DNA from: Alphaproteobacteria bacterium
GTDB lineage: Bacteria > Pseudomonadota > Alphaproteobacteria > RF32 > CAG-239
Direction of reading: 5' to 3'
Length of the DNA: 64,000 bases
NCBI GenBank assembly: GCA_028706255.1
Contig: JAQWBS010000004.1
Span: forward strand, 54,006 to 118,005
This document shows, piece after piece, positions 40,866 to 50,148 of the stretch. A program made the position numbers and the translations under genes. The notes under the pieces were generated by a model. It was given only the letters and a program-made list of their open reading frames with translations. It had not been told where the DNA came from and did not search any database. Position 1 is the stretch's first letter, and every line of letters starts with the position of its first letter.

Positions 40866-41635
40866 TGGCTTATGTTTCACCGACTTTAAATTTACTTATT
40901 ACGGTTGTTAAAAAAGCAACCAATGCGCTTAACAGAGATTTCAGTGAAATCGAACGTTTGCAATCTTCCATTAAAGGATATCAAAATTTTGTGATTGCGG
41001 CTTATGAAAAAGTTGAAAAAAACTTGCGTTTTGAATTCAACAAGATGAAACCTGATTTGCAAATTTCAAAAGAACTTTTAGCTAACCCACAAGGAAACTA
41101 TCTTTTGGTTTCTCCAATTGATGGCGTTGAAAACTTCTCTCGTGGGATTAGCTATTTTTCAACGACTGCAGCTCTTTTAGATGCAAATAATAATGTTTTG
41201 GCGGCTGTGGTTTATAACCCAGCAATTGACGAAATGTATTTTGCAGAAAAAGGCAATGGTGCATTCAAAGAAGGATTCAGAAGTATTGAGCGTTTGCGTG
41301 TGACTGCAAACAAAGATTTGGAAAAATCTTTTGTTTTGACCTCTTCTCATGCAGCTCGTTTTTCTGAAGCAACTTTTGTCAGAAGTTTTGGTTCTGTTGC
41401 TTTGGAAATGGCATATCTTGCAGCTGGAAAAGCAGATGTTGTGGTTAGAGCTGAAAATAGTGTTGCAGGATTAGCAGCGGGTATGATATTAGTGAAAGAA
41501 GCTGGTGGATATGTTTTTGAAATTAATCAGAAAGATATTAAGTCTGAAGATTTGAAAAAAGTTTTGGCTGGACGCAGTGTTTTGGCTGTGAACGGTGCTT
41601 TAAGCAAGAAAGTTTATGATTTGGTTAACCCGTAA
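40865..41635 (+). CDS. Inositol monophosphatase family protein (SuhB-like)
   Basis: YLLVSPIDGVENFSRGISYFSTTAALLD; VAGLAAGMILVKEAGGYVFE. Confidence 0.9.
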   Translation: MAYVSPTLNLLITVVKKATNALNRDFSEIERLQSSIKGYQNFVIAAYEKVEKNLRFEFNKMKPDLQISKELLANPQGNYLLVSPIDGVENFSRGISYFSTTAALLDANNNVLAAVVYNPAIDEMYFAEKGNGAFKEGFRSIERLRVTANKDLEKSFVLTSSHAARFSEATFVRSFGSVALEMAYLAAGKADVVVRAENSVAGLAAGMILVKEAGGYVFEINQKDIKSEDLKKVLAGRSVLAVNGALSKKVYDLVNP

Positions 41636-41658
41636 TTACTTTTTTTAAGGGGTGAGAA

Positions 41659-42753
41659 ATGAAGAAGAATTTAGTTGCATTAATGGTTATGAGTCTTTTG
41701 GTTGGAACTTCCACAAAAGTTTTTGCTCAAGACGAAGTTACAATTGATTTGTCAGTTTTGGAAGGGCTTGGTGGTAATTCATCTGAGGCTGTTCAGCCTG
41801 TTGCCCAAGTTAATTTTCAAACAGTTGAAGTTGCTGCACCTGTTGTTGCAGAGCCTTCTCAAAAATCTGTTAGTACCTTGCTTAATCTTCCACCACTTCA
41901 ACCAAAATTTCCAGTTGTGAAGCCTCAGCCTAAGAAAAAAATTGTGGCTAAGAAGGTAAAACCTGCTCCTAAAAAAGTTGTTAAAGAAGAAAAAAATCCT
42001 TTCACGAAGAGTCAGATCGTTGAATGTCAAACCTATTTTGCTGAAAAAGAAAAAGCGCAACTTTCAAATGTTGATAGAATCATTCAAGAATATGAAGAAA
42101 ATAAAGCTTTAGAACAAGAACTTGCGACAATGAAAGCGGAAGATGTGGCCGTTGTTGAAACGCCTGTTGAACCAGTCGCTGAGCCTGCACCAGAAGTTGT
42201 CGTTCCTGTTGAGGACGTTATTCCAGCTTCTGAATCAGTTGCTGAAGTTGCTCCTGTTGAGTCAGTTGTGACAGAACCAGTTGCTGAAGCTGTTCCGGAA
42301 GTTATTACGCCTGTTGCTGAGACAACTCCAGTAGAACCTGTCGTTGAAGCAGTTATGCCTGCTGAAGTTCCTGTACCAGTAGCGGAATCTGTGGAAAAAG
42401 TTGTTGCTGCACCTGTTGCAGAACTGGTTGTAGAAGCTCCCGCTGATGATTTCTTTACAAACTCAATTCAGTTTGCCGAAGGTGTCACAACTTTGACTGA
42501 AGTTGATAAGGTGAAGATTAATTCAATTATGAGCAGATTCGAAAATCCTTACGGAAATAAAATTGGAATCATTGCTTATAATCTTGATAATGGTCAAGAT
42601 AGCTTCAAAAGAAAAAGAGAATGTTTGAATCGTGCAACTGAAATTAGGTCATATTTGCTTTCTCAAGGCTATAAAGAGTTCAAAATCAAAGTTGTTAATG
42701 TTGATGATAGCTCAGACAGAATTAATATGATTGAAATTGACGAGCTTTTGTAG
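41659..42753 (+). CDS. Secreted Val/Pro/Glu-rich protein with OmpA-like C-terminal domain
   Basis: Signal peptide ending VFAQ; PVAEPAPEVVVPVE repeats; IQFAEGVTTLTEVDKVKINSIM...RATEIRSYLLSQGY. Confidence 0.75.
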   Translation: MKKNLVALMVMSLLVGTSTKVFAQDEVTIDLSVLEGLGGNSSEAVQPVAQVNFQTVEVAAPVVAEPSQKSVSTLLNLPPLQPKFPVVKPQPKKKIVAKKVKPAPKKVVKEEKNPFTKSQIVECQTYFAEKEKAQLSNVDRIIQEYEENKALEQELATMKAEDVAVVETPVEPVAEPAPEVVVPVEDVIPASESVAEVAPVESVVTEPVAEAVPEVITPVAETTPVEPVVEAVMPAEVPVPVAESVEKVVAAPVAELVVEAPADDFFTNSIQFAEGVTTLTEVDKVKINSIMSRFENPYGNKIGIIAYNLDNGQDSFKRKRECLNRATEIRSYLLSQGYKEFKIKVVNVDDSSDRINMIEIDELL

Positions 42754-42879
42754 GTCTTGAATTTCACTCTGATTTTAGATAAGAAAAAAAATTAAAAAAA
42801 TCAAAATTAATACTTGCTTAATTCATTTGGCTAATGTATAAGTACGATAAATTTTGAGTTTATGTTGGAGAATTTAATA

Positions 42880-43116
42880 ATGAAAAAGGGTATACATCCA
42901 GATTATCACGAAATTACTTATGTAATGACTGATGGAACAGAATATAAAGTTAAGTCTACTTGGGGTAAGGCTGGCGACAAGATGAATCTTGAAGTTGATC
43001 CTAAATCTCACCCAGTTTGGACTGGCGTTCACCGTATGATTGACACTGGTGGTCAATTGTCTAAGTTTAAGAGCAAATTTGGTGCTTTCGGACTTAAAGC
43101 CGGCGATAATAATTAA
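42880..43116 (+). CDS. rpmE: 50S ribosomal protein L31
   Basis: [49 protein letters not shown]. Confidence 0.95.
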   Translation: MKKGIHPDYHEITYVMTDGTEYKVKSTWGKAGDKMNLEVDPKSHPVWTGVHRMIDTGGQLSKFKSKFGAFGLKAGDNN

Positions 43117-43144
43117 TTATCATTCAATTTATTTATTGAATTTT

Positions 43145-43178
43145 AACCCTAAGCTTATAAGATATGCTTAGGGTTTTT
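43145..43178 (+). terminator. Terminator after rpmE
   Basis: aaccctaagc...gcttagggttttttat. Confidence 0.85.
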
Positions 43179-43197
43179 TATATATGGTAAGAAAAAA

Positions 43198-44784
43198 ATG
43201 ATAAAAGCGACACATTACGATGTTTATGTGAACTATGGAGATGGTTGGTCTTTGGAGCAAAGATTTTCCGAATATAACCGTCAGCAAGCTTACCAACTTG
43301 TCAAAGAAAAGGAAGCTGTTAAAGTTCCTGTGAAAGTTGTTTGTGAAGTCTTTGATGAGATTGAAAATAATTATGCCGAAACGGTTGAATATGTGAGCGG
43401 GCTTTCTGTGAAGCAAAAACCTGTTGTTGCTTCCAAAACTGAGTCTTACGACTATAAATCTCACGCTTCAAAAGAAATTGAAAAATATGAAGAAATATCA
43501 GATGCTGATGGTGGTATGAGAGAAAGCATTTTCAAGGCAATCCTTAAAATTTTCTTGATTATTGCCATTGGTATCTTTCTAACAAACCTCTGCGTTTCCC
43601 TATTTTATCCATTAATTGAAGCACTTGTGCCAATAGCTAAAGTCAAAGCTTCAATGTTTTTGATTTTCTTTATTTTATTTATGTTGATTACTATTCCTTT
43701 GCTTTTGAAAAAAGTTCCTTGGGATGTTTTTCAGTTTTCGGAAAAAAGAGTTAAAGCCAGAGAAAAAAACACTGAAAAGCTCATTGCCAATAGAGCTATG
43801 GAAATTTTGTCTGTTTATGATTTGAATACAGAGCAGTTTCCTGTTGCACCAGTCGCAAGAAATGTTAGTTTTGAAGACAAGCAAGAGATTGTTTCCTTTT
43901 TAAGTTATCTCATTTCAAGTGTTGATGCACGTGTTTTGAATGATGCTTTTTTGAAGTTGGGTATGAAATTTGTGCTTTATGGCGCATGTATTGAACTTTC
44001 AAAACATAGGGGGCTTTCGTTTGCTCAGGCGAATGCGTTGCTTTATGAGGTTTTTGGGGTTTTAGACGGAGATGAAATGGTCAACCTTGAGAGCTTTTAT
44101 GAAGCAAAGACAGCTTATAAAGACATTGAAGTTGCTGTTTTTATGGCAGCTGTTGGTTCTTACCTAATGCACGGAATGCTTAATGGAAAAGTGATGAAAG
44201 AGAATTTCCTCAATATTTGTTTTACAAAGTGGGAAAGTTTGAGAAATCCTGAGATAATTACTGAAAGTGAAGACGTTCAGCCAGAAGTAATAGAAGTTTC
44301 TCCTTTCATTGTTAGTATTAAAAGTATGATTAAGTTTGAAGACAATCAGGAAGCTCAAAATGAAGTTGAAAAAGAGGCTTTGACAGAGAGAAGAAATAGT
44401 GTTCGTAGTGCATTGTTCTATTATGCTCATGAATTTGGAGGCGATGATATAAATGAAAAAGATGGGCTTGCTTCTGTGTCTTTCACAAAAGTTGGCTCAG
44501 CTTTGGCATTTATTCTAAATTTGCAACAAAAAATTTTAGAAATTCAGAGCGATGAAAAATATATGGTCTTTTATAACACTTATAATATTGTTGAAAAAGA
44601 TGAAGCCGTTGATTTAGTAACTTATATTCAAGACATTTTTGTTTATAACTTTAATAATGAAGTTATTTTGACGCAAAAAGTTTATGATCAAGCAGATAAA
44701 GATTTGTATAGCTTTGAGGATGTCGGTCCAAAACACTTAGATGCGCTTAACATAGACGTCCCATTGTATAAGCTTAATTACTAG
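43198..44784 (+). CDS. Membrane protein with degenerate class III nucleotidyl cyclase-like C-terminal region
   Basis: Two TM segments around aa 120-170; C-terminus KDGLASVSFTKVGSALAFILNLQQKI...YSFEDVGPKHLDALNIDVPLYKLNY. Confidence 0.6.
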   Translation: MIKATHYDVYVNYGDGWSLEQRFSEYNRQQAYQLVKEKEAVKVPVKVVCEVFDEIENNYAETVEYVSGLSVKQKPVVASKTESYDYKSHASKEIEKYEEISDADGGMRESIFKAILKIFLIIAIGIFLTNLCVSLFYPLIEALVPIAKVKASMFLIFFILFMLITIPLLLKKVPWDVFQFSEKRVKAREKNTEKLIANRAMEILSVYDLNTEQFPVAPVARNVSFEDKQEIVSFLSYLISSVDARVLNDAFLKLGMKFVLYGACIELSKHRGLSFAQANALLYEVFGVLDGDEMVNLESFYEAKTAYKDIEVAVFMAAVGSYLMHGMLNGKVMKENFLNICFTKWESLRNPEIITESEDVQPEVIEVSPFIVSIKSMIKFEDNQEAQNEVEKEALTERRNSVRSALFYYAHEFGGDDINEKDGLASVSFTKVGSALAFILNLQQKILEIQSDEKYMVFYNTYNIVEKDEAVDLVTYIQDIFVYNFNNEVILTQKVYDQADKDLYSFEDVGPKHLDALNIDVPLYKLNY

Positions 44785-44837
44785 TTGAGAGTTTTATTTT
44801 GTCGTGTTATAATTAAGTGTTTTTTAGGAGAAAAAAG

Positions 44838-45608
44838 ATGGCGACAACAACAATAGGCGGATCAAGTAATTTGAGTAGTAGTGGCACCAGAGTATGGGAA
44901 AAGACCGTTACGGATGCAAATGATGTTGATGAAATTTTTTCAAATGCGCGTGACATTGGTTATACCAGATTAAACCAATATCGCACTACGGTTGTTGGTC
45001 AGCTCTCAAGATATGATTCTTCAGATTTATTCAAAATTCAAGTTCAGTCTAATGGTAAATTTGCTTTGTCATTAAGAAGTGTTGATGATGACACTTCAAC
45101 AGACAGTTTGACAGAAGGAGATACTTCTTCTGATAGTGACAAATTACTTAATATGACTGCTTCTGGACTTCGTGTTCAGGTTTATACGCTCAAGTCTAAT
45201 GGGCAGGAAACCCTTGTAGCAGATAGTGGTGCAACAGAAGGTAGTAAGAAATATGAGACTCTTGAGGATATGCTCACAGGTGAATATAAGGCCAAGAAAG
45301 GTGATTATTATATCAAGGTTTCACGTAGTGATGAGGTTTCCTCAAACAAAGAAGTGCCATATGCTTTGCAAGTTAAACAAGGGGATGCAAAACACGATTA
45401 TATTGTGACTGAAACTGCTTCAGAAGACACCACAAATCATAAATATACAAAGACTCCATCCGTTTCTTCATATTCCTCTTCTCTCTCAACGGTTTCTGCG
45501 GCGAGTGCCTTGCAGATTTTAGCTTCTTCGAATCAGGGCGCTGCAGATATGTTATCTGTGGGCTATCTTAATATGGCGGAGATTTATGCTAAAAATAGCG
45601 GTAAGTAA
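44838..45608 (+). CDS. Hypothetical Ser/Thr-rich beta protein, PPC-domain-like
   Basis: SSDLFKIQVQSNGKFALSLRS...LRVQVYTLKSNGQ...KKGDYYIKVSR...PYALQVKQG. Confidence 0.6.
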   Translation: MATTTIGGSSNLSSSGTRVWEKTVTDANDVDEIFSNARDIGYTRLNQYRTTVVGQLSRYDSSDLFKIQVQSNGKFALSLRSVDDDTSTDSLTEGDTSSDSDKLLNMTASGLRVQVYTLKSNGQETLVADSGATEGSKKYETLEDMLTGEYKAKKGDYYIKVSRSDEVSSNKEVPYALQVKQGDAKHDYIVTETASEDTTNHKYTKTPSVSSYSSSLSTVSAASALQILASSNQGAADMLSVGYLNMAEIYAKNSGK

Positions 45609-45626
45609 GTTTTTATAAAGATTATC

Positions 45627-45658
45627 AAAAAAAACCTCCGAATTTTGGAGGTTTTTTT
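45627..45658 (+). terminator. Bidirectional terminator
   Basis: aaaaaaacctccgaattttggaggttttttt. Confidence 0.85.
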
Positions 45659-45677
45659 GTTGTGTATGAGACAGGAA

Positions 45678-47066
45678 TCAGCAACCATATTCACCTGAAG
45701 AAATTTCAGGTCGAGGAGTGATATACGTTTTTCCATAACTACCACTACAAAACTTTGCATCACCACTTAATGTTAAGGTTCCATTGATGTTAGCAGTTCC
45801 ATTAATTTTCACATTGTCTTTAATTGAAACTGTCCAGCCATAACTAGAACCATAATCATTTATTATTGCATCACCAGAGATAGTTGCATTGCAATAAAGA
45901 TATACGCTTGAATAAACTTTTGCATTGCCTGCGATAAGGACGCCACCAGCTCCAGAAACATATCCAACACAACCAGAAGAGTCACCGCTTGTATAAGCTC
46001 CTGCCACGAGGGCATGTCCAGTGATTCTTCCGGTTGAGAGTTGTCCTGCTCTAACGGTAGCATATTCACTCACTGTTGTATTAGAGATATAAGCTGAACC
46101 ATAAATTTTAGCATAGTCATATATTGCTGCTTGGTCTAAGGTTGTTTTGCCATAAACTTCAGCATTTCCCATTATCTTTGATGTTCCTCTAATGATGGTG
46201 TTTCCATAGATTTTTGCATTTTGATAAATATAAGCACTTCCTCTCACTAAGGCACTTTCATATACTTTGGCGTTCCCAAAAACTTTGGCAGTGTCTGCAA
46301 TCCAAGAATTATCTGTTTGAGAAAGGTTAGCTTCCGTTTTAACGTAGCCACCTAAATCTCCTTTTTTAACTTCTATATTACATCTATCATCACCACTTAT
46401 CGTGCAAGCAGGGTGGGCTTGGGTTGTAAAATCTTTAAGAGCCTTAATTCGATAAAGTTTTTCTCCCGCAAAATTAATACTTTCAGAGGTCAAAACATAT
46501 TTTCTATCAGCTGTGCAGGTTGTGCAAGCTTCATCAACTTTCCAATAATCTGCAATTCCGCCATAAGTTGCTGCACAAGAAGCAGGAGAAAGCGAACAAC
46601 TAGGCTTACAACTATCATATTTAGTTCCAGTGCTGTCTGTGCAAGAAGTTGCTCCTGTTGCGCCACCATTGTCACATTTGATGAAAGTTGACTTACATTT
46701 ACAAGTTTGATATTTCCCATCGCAACTTGTTCCAACGCCTTCTAAATTCCCTGTACAAGTTTTAGAATAGTCTGAAGGGCAAGCGCAAGTTTCATATTTG
46801 TCGTTACAAGAAATGCCACTTAACGTTTTAGGAAAAGGGCAGTTTTCAGGGTCGTATTGATATTTTTCTTCGCAGTCGCATTTTTCGTAATATGTATTTT
46901 CGCAAACCTTTCCACCAATGACTTTTCCTGTTTCAGAACAATTTTCTGTGGTATAAGGATAAAGAGAGCGATTACAATTACAAAATTTATAAAAATTTCC
47001 ATTTGGACATTTTTGTGAAAGGGATTTTCCCTCACTACAATTTGAGCTGTTATAGGTATATCCCAT
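45678..47066 (-). CDS. Cys-rich repeat plus beta-helix-like (hexapeptide-like) surface protein; true start probably 47205 in another frame
   Basis: Repeated C-x-KYQTCKC-type motifs followed by periodic IYGNTIIRGTSKIMGNAEVYGKT; signal peptide at 47205 is one base out of frame. Confidence 0.75.
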   Translation of the reverse strand: MGYTYNSSNCSEGKSLSQKCPNGNFYKFCNCNRSLYPYTTENCSETGKVIGGKVCENTYYEKCDCEEKYQYDPENCPFPKTLSGISCNDKYETCACPSDYSKTCTGNLEGVGTSCDGKYQTCKCKSTFIKCDNGGATGATSCTDSTGTKYDSCKPSCSLSPASCAATYGGIADYWKVDEACTTCTADRKYVLTSESINFAGEKLYRIKALKDFTTQAHPACTISGDDRCNIEVKKGDLGGYVKTEANLSQTDNSWIADTAKVFGNAKVYESALVRGSAYIYQNAKIYGNTIIRGTSKIMGNAEVYGKTTLDQAAIYDYAKIYGSAYISNTTVSEYATVRAGQLSTGRITGHALVAGAYTSGDSSGCVGYVSGAGGVLIAGNAKVYSSVYLYCNATISGDAIINDYGSSYGWTVSIKDNVKINGTANINGTLTLSGDAKFCSGSYGKTYITPRPEISSGEYGC

Positions 47067-47205
47067 AATTTGACAAGGTTTATTACTGCGTCCATCACTG
47101 TTTGAATCTGGTTTAGTGATGAAATAAACGCCAGCGAAGGCATTATTAGTTAATATGAAGCTTGAATAAAAAAGCTCCCCAAAAGATGAAATATGACTTC
47201 TTCAT
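47067..47205 (-). pseudogene. Out-of-frame signal-peptide-encoding 5' part of the preceding CDS
   Basis: ATG at 47205 with AGGAG upstream; deleting one base of the 6-nt homopolymer (47168-47173) gives MKKSYFIFWGAFYSSFILTNNAFAGVYFITKPDSNSDGRSNKPCQIMGYTYNSS. Confidence 0.7.
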
Positions 47206-47261
47206 GGCACGACTCCTTATAGTTGTAAGAAAAAATCTCCTTATACAACCAATGATAATTC

Positions 47262-47274
47262 TTTTTTTTTTTTT
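47262..47274. repeat. 13-nt poly-T tract upstream of the Cys-rich protein gene
   Basis: ttcTTTTTTTTTTTTTgcaag. Confidence 0.9.
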
Positions 47275-47366
47275 GCAAGAGAAAATGAGTCGCGAAATTA
47301 TGAAACTTTTGTTGCAACGCTTGTGAATGAGAAAGAAGAAAAGAAAATAAACAAGGTTTTGCTTTC

Positions 47367-47672
47367 TGTCATCTCGACTGAGCGTAGCGAATGGAGAGAT
47401 ATTGTTTTATTCGTTTATTCTTTGATTGGATTGCCACGCTCCGCTTGCAATGACAACTGGGGTTGAGGACGTCCTCATACCTCACAATGATACAGTGGTG
47501 GGAGTGACAGAGGGAGGGTAATTTCGTTCGCAATGGCATTTTTATCTGTCATATTTAGGGGTAAGTTGTCATATTCTATCTATTTTTTTTTTTGTCATAT
47601 TCGGGCTTGACCCGAATATCCACCTTGCTCTTACCTCAGTCCAAAGTGGATTCCCAATCAAGTTGGGAATGA
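47367..47672. repeat. Cluster of REP-like dispersed palindromes
   Basis: tgtcatctcgactgagcgtagcgaatggagagat (47367-47400); ggattgccacgctccgcttgcaatgaca (47428-47455); attcgggcttgacccgaat (47599-47617); ttcccaatcaagttgggaa (47651-47669). Confidence 0.8.
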
Positions 47673-47702
47673 CAATGAGGGGCATAAGAATAAAATATGA
47701 CA

Positions 47703-47732
47703 AAACCCACTAGTGTTTATACTAGTGGGTTT
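47703..47732 (-). terminator. Terminator after thyA
   Basis: Perfect 12-bp stem AAACCCACTAGT/ACTAGTGGGTTT. Confidence 0.85.
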
Positions 47733-47750
47733 ATTAGAATGTGAGATTGA

Positions 47751-48536
47751 TTAAACGGCAACTTGCCCTTTAATTGCCGCATGGCATTGATAATTAACCA
47801 ATTCAAAGTCTTCAAATTTGAAATCTTCAATGTTTTTAACATTTGGATTAATTTTCATTGTCGGAAGCGGCAGTGGCTCACGAGAAAGTTGTTCTCGAAC
47901 TTGTTGGAAGTGGTTGCTATAAACATGCGTATCACCTAATGTGTGGACAAACTCACCTAATTCAAGTCCACAAACTTGAGCAAGCATCATGGTTAAAAGG
48001 GCATATGAGGCAATATTGAATGGAACGCCCAAGAACGTATCGCAACTTCTTTGATAAAGCATGCAAGAAAGTTTGTTGTTTGCAACGTAAAATTGGAACA
48101 TCATATGACATGGTGGGAGCTTCATTTCTGAAATTTTGCCAACGTTCCATGCTGAAACAATCATTCTACGGTCGTTTGGGTTGTTTTTAAGCTTATCAAT
48201 AACATAAGCAAGTTGGTCAATGCCTTCGCCATTCCAGTTTCGCCATTGAGAACCATAAACAGGGCCTAAGTCACCATTTTCATCTGCCCATTCGTCCCAA
48301 ATGCTCACGCCATTGTCTTTGAGATATTTAATGTTTGTTTCACCTTTGATAAACCAAAGAAGTTCATGGATAATACTTCTAAGATGAAGCTTTTTCGTTG
48401 TGACCATTGGAAAGCCTTTGCTTAAATCAAAACGCATTTGACGACCAAAAACAGAGCGTGTGCCAACACCAGTTCTATCCATTTTATCAACACCATTTTC
48501 CATAATGTCTTCTAAAAGGTCTAAATATTGTTTCAT
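47751..48536 (-). CDS. thyA: Thymidylate synthase
   Basis: [48 protein letters not shown]. Confidence 0.97.
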   Translation of the reverse strand: MKQYLDLLEDIMENGVDKMDRTGVGTRSVFGRQMRFDLSKGFPMVTTKKLHLRSIIHELLWFIKGETNIKYLKDNGVSIWDEWADENGDLGPVYGSQWRNWNGEGIDQLAYVIDKLKNNPNDRRMIVSAWNVGKISEMKLPPCHMMFQFYVANNKLSCMLYQRSCDTFLGVPFNIASYALLTMMLAQVCGLELGEFVHTLGDTHVYSNHFQQVREQLSREPLPLPTMKINPNVKNIEDFKFEDFELVNYQCHAAIKGQVAV

Positions 48537-49114
48537 TCTTCCATTCCTTCTTCAATTGCTTGGATTATCTTTTTTAAGACAGATTGCTCAACGAAAGCGC
48601 TTCGTTTAATATAAATTGCGGTTGAAATATTGTCTTGCACATAGTCTTTTGAAACTTTGATATATTTTTTGTTCACCGCATCAACAGAATCGGTGATATG
48701 CACTTTGTGCCCTTTCAAACTTGGGTCAAGGTCGCCCAAAAACACACTTTCGACAACAATTTCTGGATTAAGTTTGTGGCTTGGGTGGGTCATAAACAAC
48801 TTATAAATGCTTGCCCCGCCACAGATATAGACGTCTTCTTGAAATTCTTTGAAGAAATTTACATCATTAATTACGAAATGATTTTCCTTGTCGGAAACTT
48901 CATATTCAGGGTTAAATGTTAGAACAAAAATTTTGCGGTTAGGCAAAGTGCGGTTAGGGAAACTTTCATAAGTCGTTTCACCGGCTAAAATGTTTTGTCC
49001 TTGGGTGATTCGTTTGAATCTTTTGAAGTCAGAGGAAACATGCCAAGGGATTTGAGGTCCGATTCCGATGACATTATCATCTTTGTGTCTGCACCAAACG
49101 GCAATTTTAGTCAT
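48533..49114 (-). CDS. folA: Dihydrofolate reductase
   Basis: [52 protein letters not shown]. Confidence 0.9.
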   Translation of the reverse strand: MTKIAVWCRHKDDNVIGIGPQIPWHVSSDFKRFKRITQGQNILAGETTYESFPNRTLPNRKIFVLTFNPEYEVSDKENHFVINDVNFFKEFQEDVYICGGASIYKLFMTHPSHKLNPEIVVESVFLGDLDPSLKGHKVHITDSVDAVNKKYIKVSKDYVQDNISTAIYIKRSAFVEQSVLKKIIQAIEEGMEE

Positions 49115-49175
49115 AATTTTAATCTTCTTTGCATAATTTAACAAACTTTATACAAGATATAATAAAAAAACCCAC

Positions 49176-49203
49176 TTGAAAATAAATACTTTAAAGTTAT
49201 ACT
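49176..49203 (+). promoter_or_regulatory. Sigma-70 promoter of ssrA
   Basis: TTGAAA-N16-TATACT. Confidence 0.7.
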
Positions 49204-49206
49204 AAG

Positions 49207-49616
49207 GCTGTCGAGAAATCGACTATGACGCTAAACGTGATACGAAATAGGCAAAATGGACCTGGGGGCGGTACCCAGCACCTCCACCAATTTTGAATTT
49301 GCTTTAAGGTCTACTTCTTGTGAATTTTTCATTCATTGACTAAGTGTCAATATCATTCAAAATTCACTTCGTATTAGACTCTTAAATCTAATTCACTATG
49401 AAATCCATCTTATGGGGGTGAAATAGGCTAGACATGTGTAGTAAAGGTAAAGCTTGTGTTCGGTGAGAGACCACCGTTATCGGTTCAAATTTAAATGAAT
49501 GCAAACGATAATTTTGCACCAGTTGCAGTGGCAGCGTAAGCAGCTAATGTAGCGAACTTAAATCCTTAGCCGCTTGGTTGTGGTTAAGTGGGGGGGGGTC
49601 ACCTAGCAACAGAACG
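49207..49616 (+). ncRNA. ssrA: Circularly permuted (two-piece) tmRNA; tag peptide ANDNFAPVAVAA
   Basis: Acceptor piece ends cacctccacca (CCA at 49287-49289); coding piece starts gggggtgaaatagg at 49414, GGGGGTG pairs with CACCTCC; reading frame 49501-49539 gcaaacgataattttgcaccagttgcagtggcagcgtaa. Confidence 0.95.
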
Positions 49617-49653
49617 ACCCATTTTTTTTATTCTATGAGTTATGAGAGAAAGA

Positions 49654-50148
49654 ATGTCCGATTTTATTAGTCAAATTGATTATGACGCGCTCATTAGTCG
49701 TGCCCTTAAAAATGTTTTGAAAGATGCTTTGAAAATTGTTGAAAGACAAGGTCTTCCAGGGGAACATCATTTTTATATTAGTTTCCGAACAGATCACCCA
49801 AAAACGGAAGTTCCTGCCATCGTCAAGAGTCAATATCCAAAAGAAATGACAATTGTTTTGCAACATTACTTTAAAGACTTACATGTTGAAGAAGACAAAT
49901 TTTCTATTCAACTGAGCTTTGGTTCTGTGCCATATGACTTGGTGATTCCTTTTGAAGCAATCACCCGCTTTCAAGATCCTTCAACCAATTTTGCCCTTGT
50001 TTTCCCTGAAGCGGAAGACGAAGAAGATGATTTGATTGATGACACAGAGGATATGGGTTTGCTTTCCGAAGCACCTAAAAAAGTTTCCAATGAAGGACAT
50101 GGTGCGGTTGTTGTTTCGCTTGATGAGTTCAAAAAAAGAAGAAAATAG
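49654..50148 (+). CDS. sspB: SspB-family ClpXP adaptor protein
   Basis: LPGEHHFYISFRTDHPKTEVPAIVKSQYPKEMTIVLQHYFKDLHVEEDKFSIQLSFGSVPYDLVIPFEAITRFQDPS. Confidence 0.88.
   Translation: MSDFISQIDYDALISRALKNVLKDALKIVERQGLPGEHHFYISFRTDHPKTEVPAIVKSQYPKEMTIVLQHYFKDLHVEEDKFSIQLSFGSVPYDLVIPFEAITRFQDPSTNFALVFPEAEDEEDDLIDDTEDMGLLSEAPKKVSNEGHGAVVVSLDEFKKRRK

Noticed and set aside
46413-46691. 92-aa + strand ORF, Cys-rich
   Set aside because: Antisense of the Cys-rich surface protein gene.
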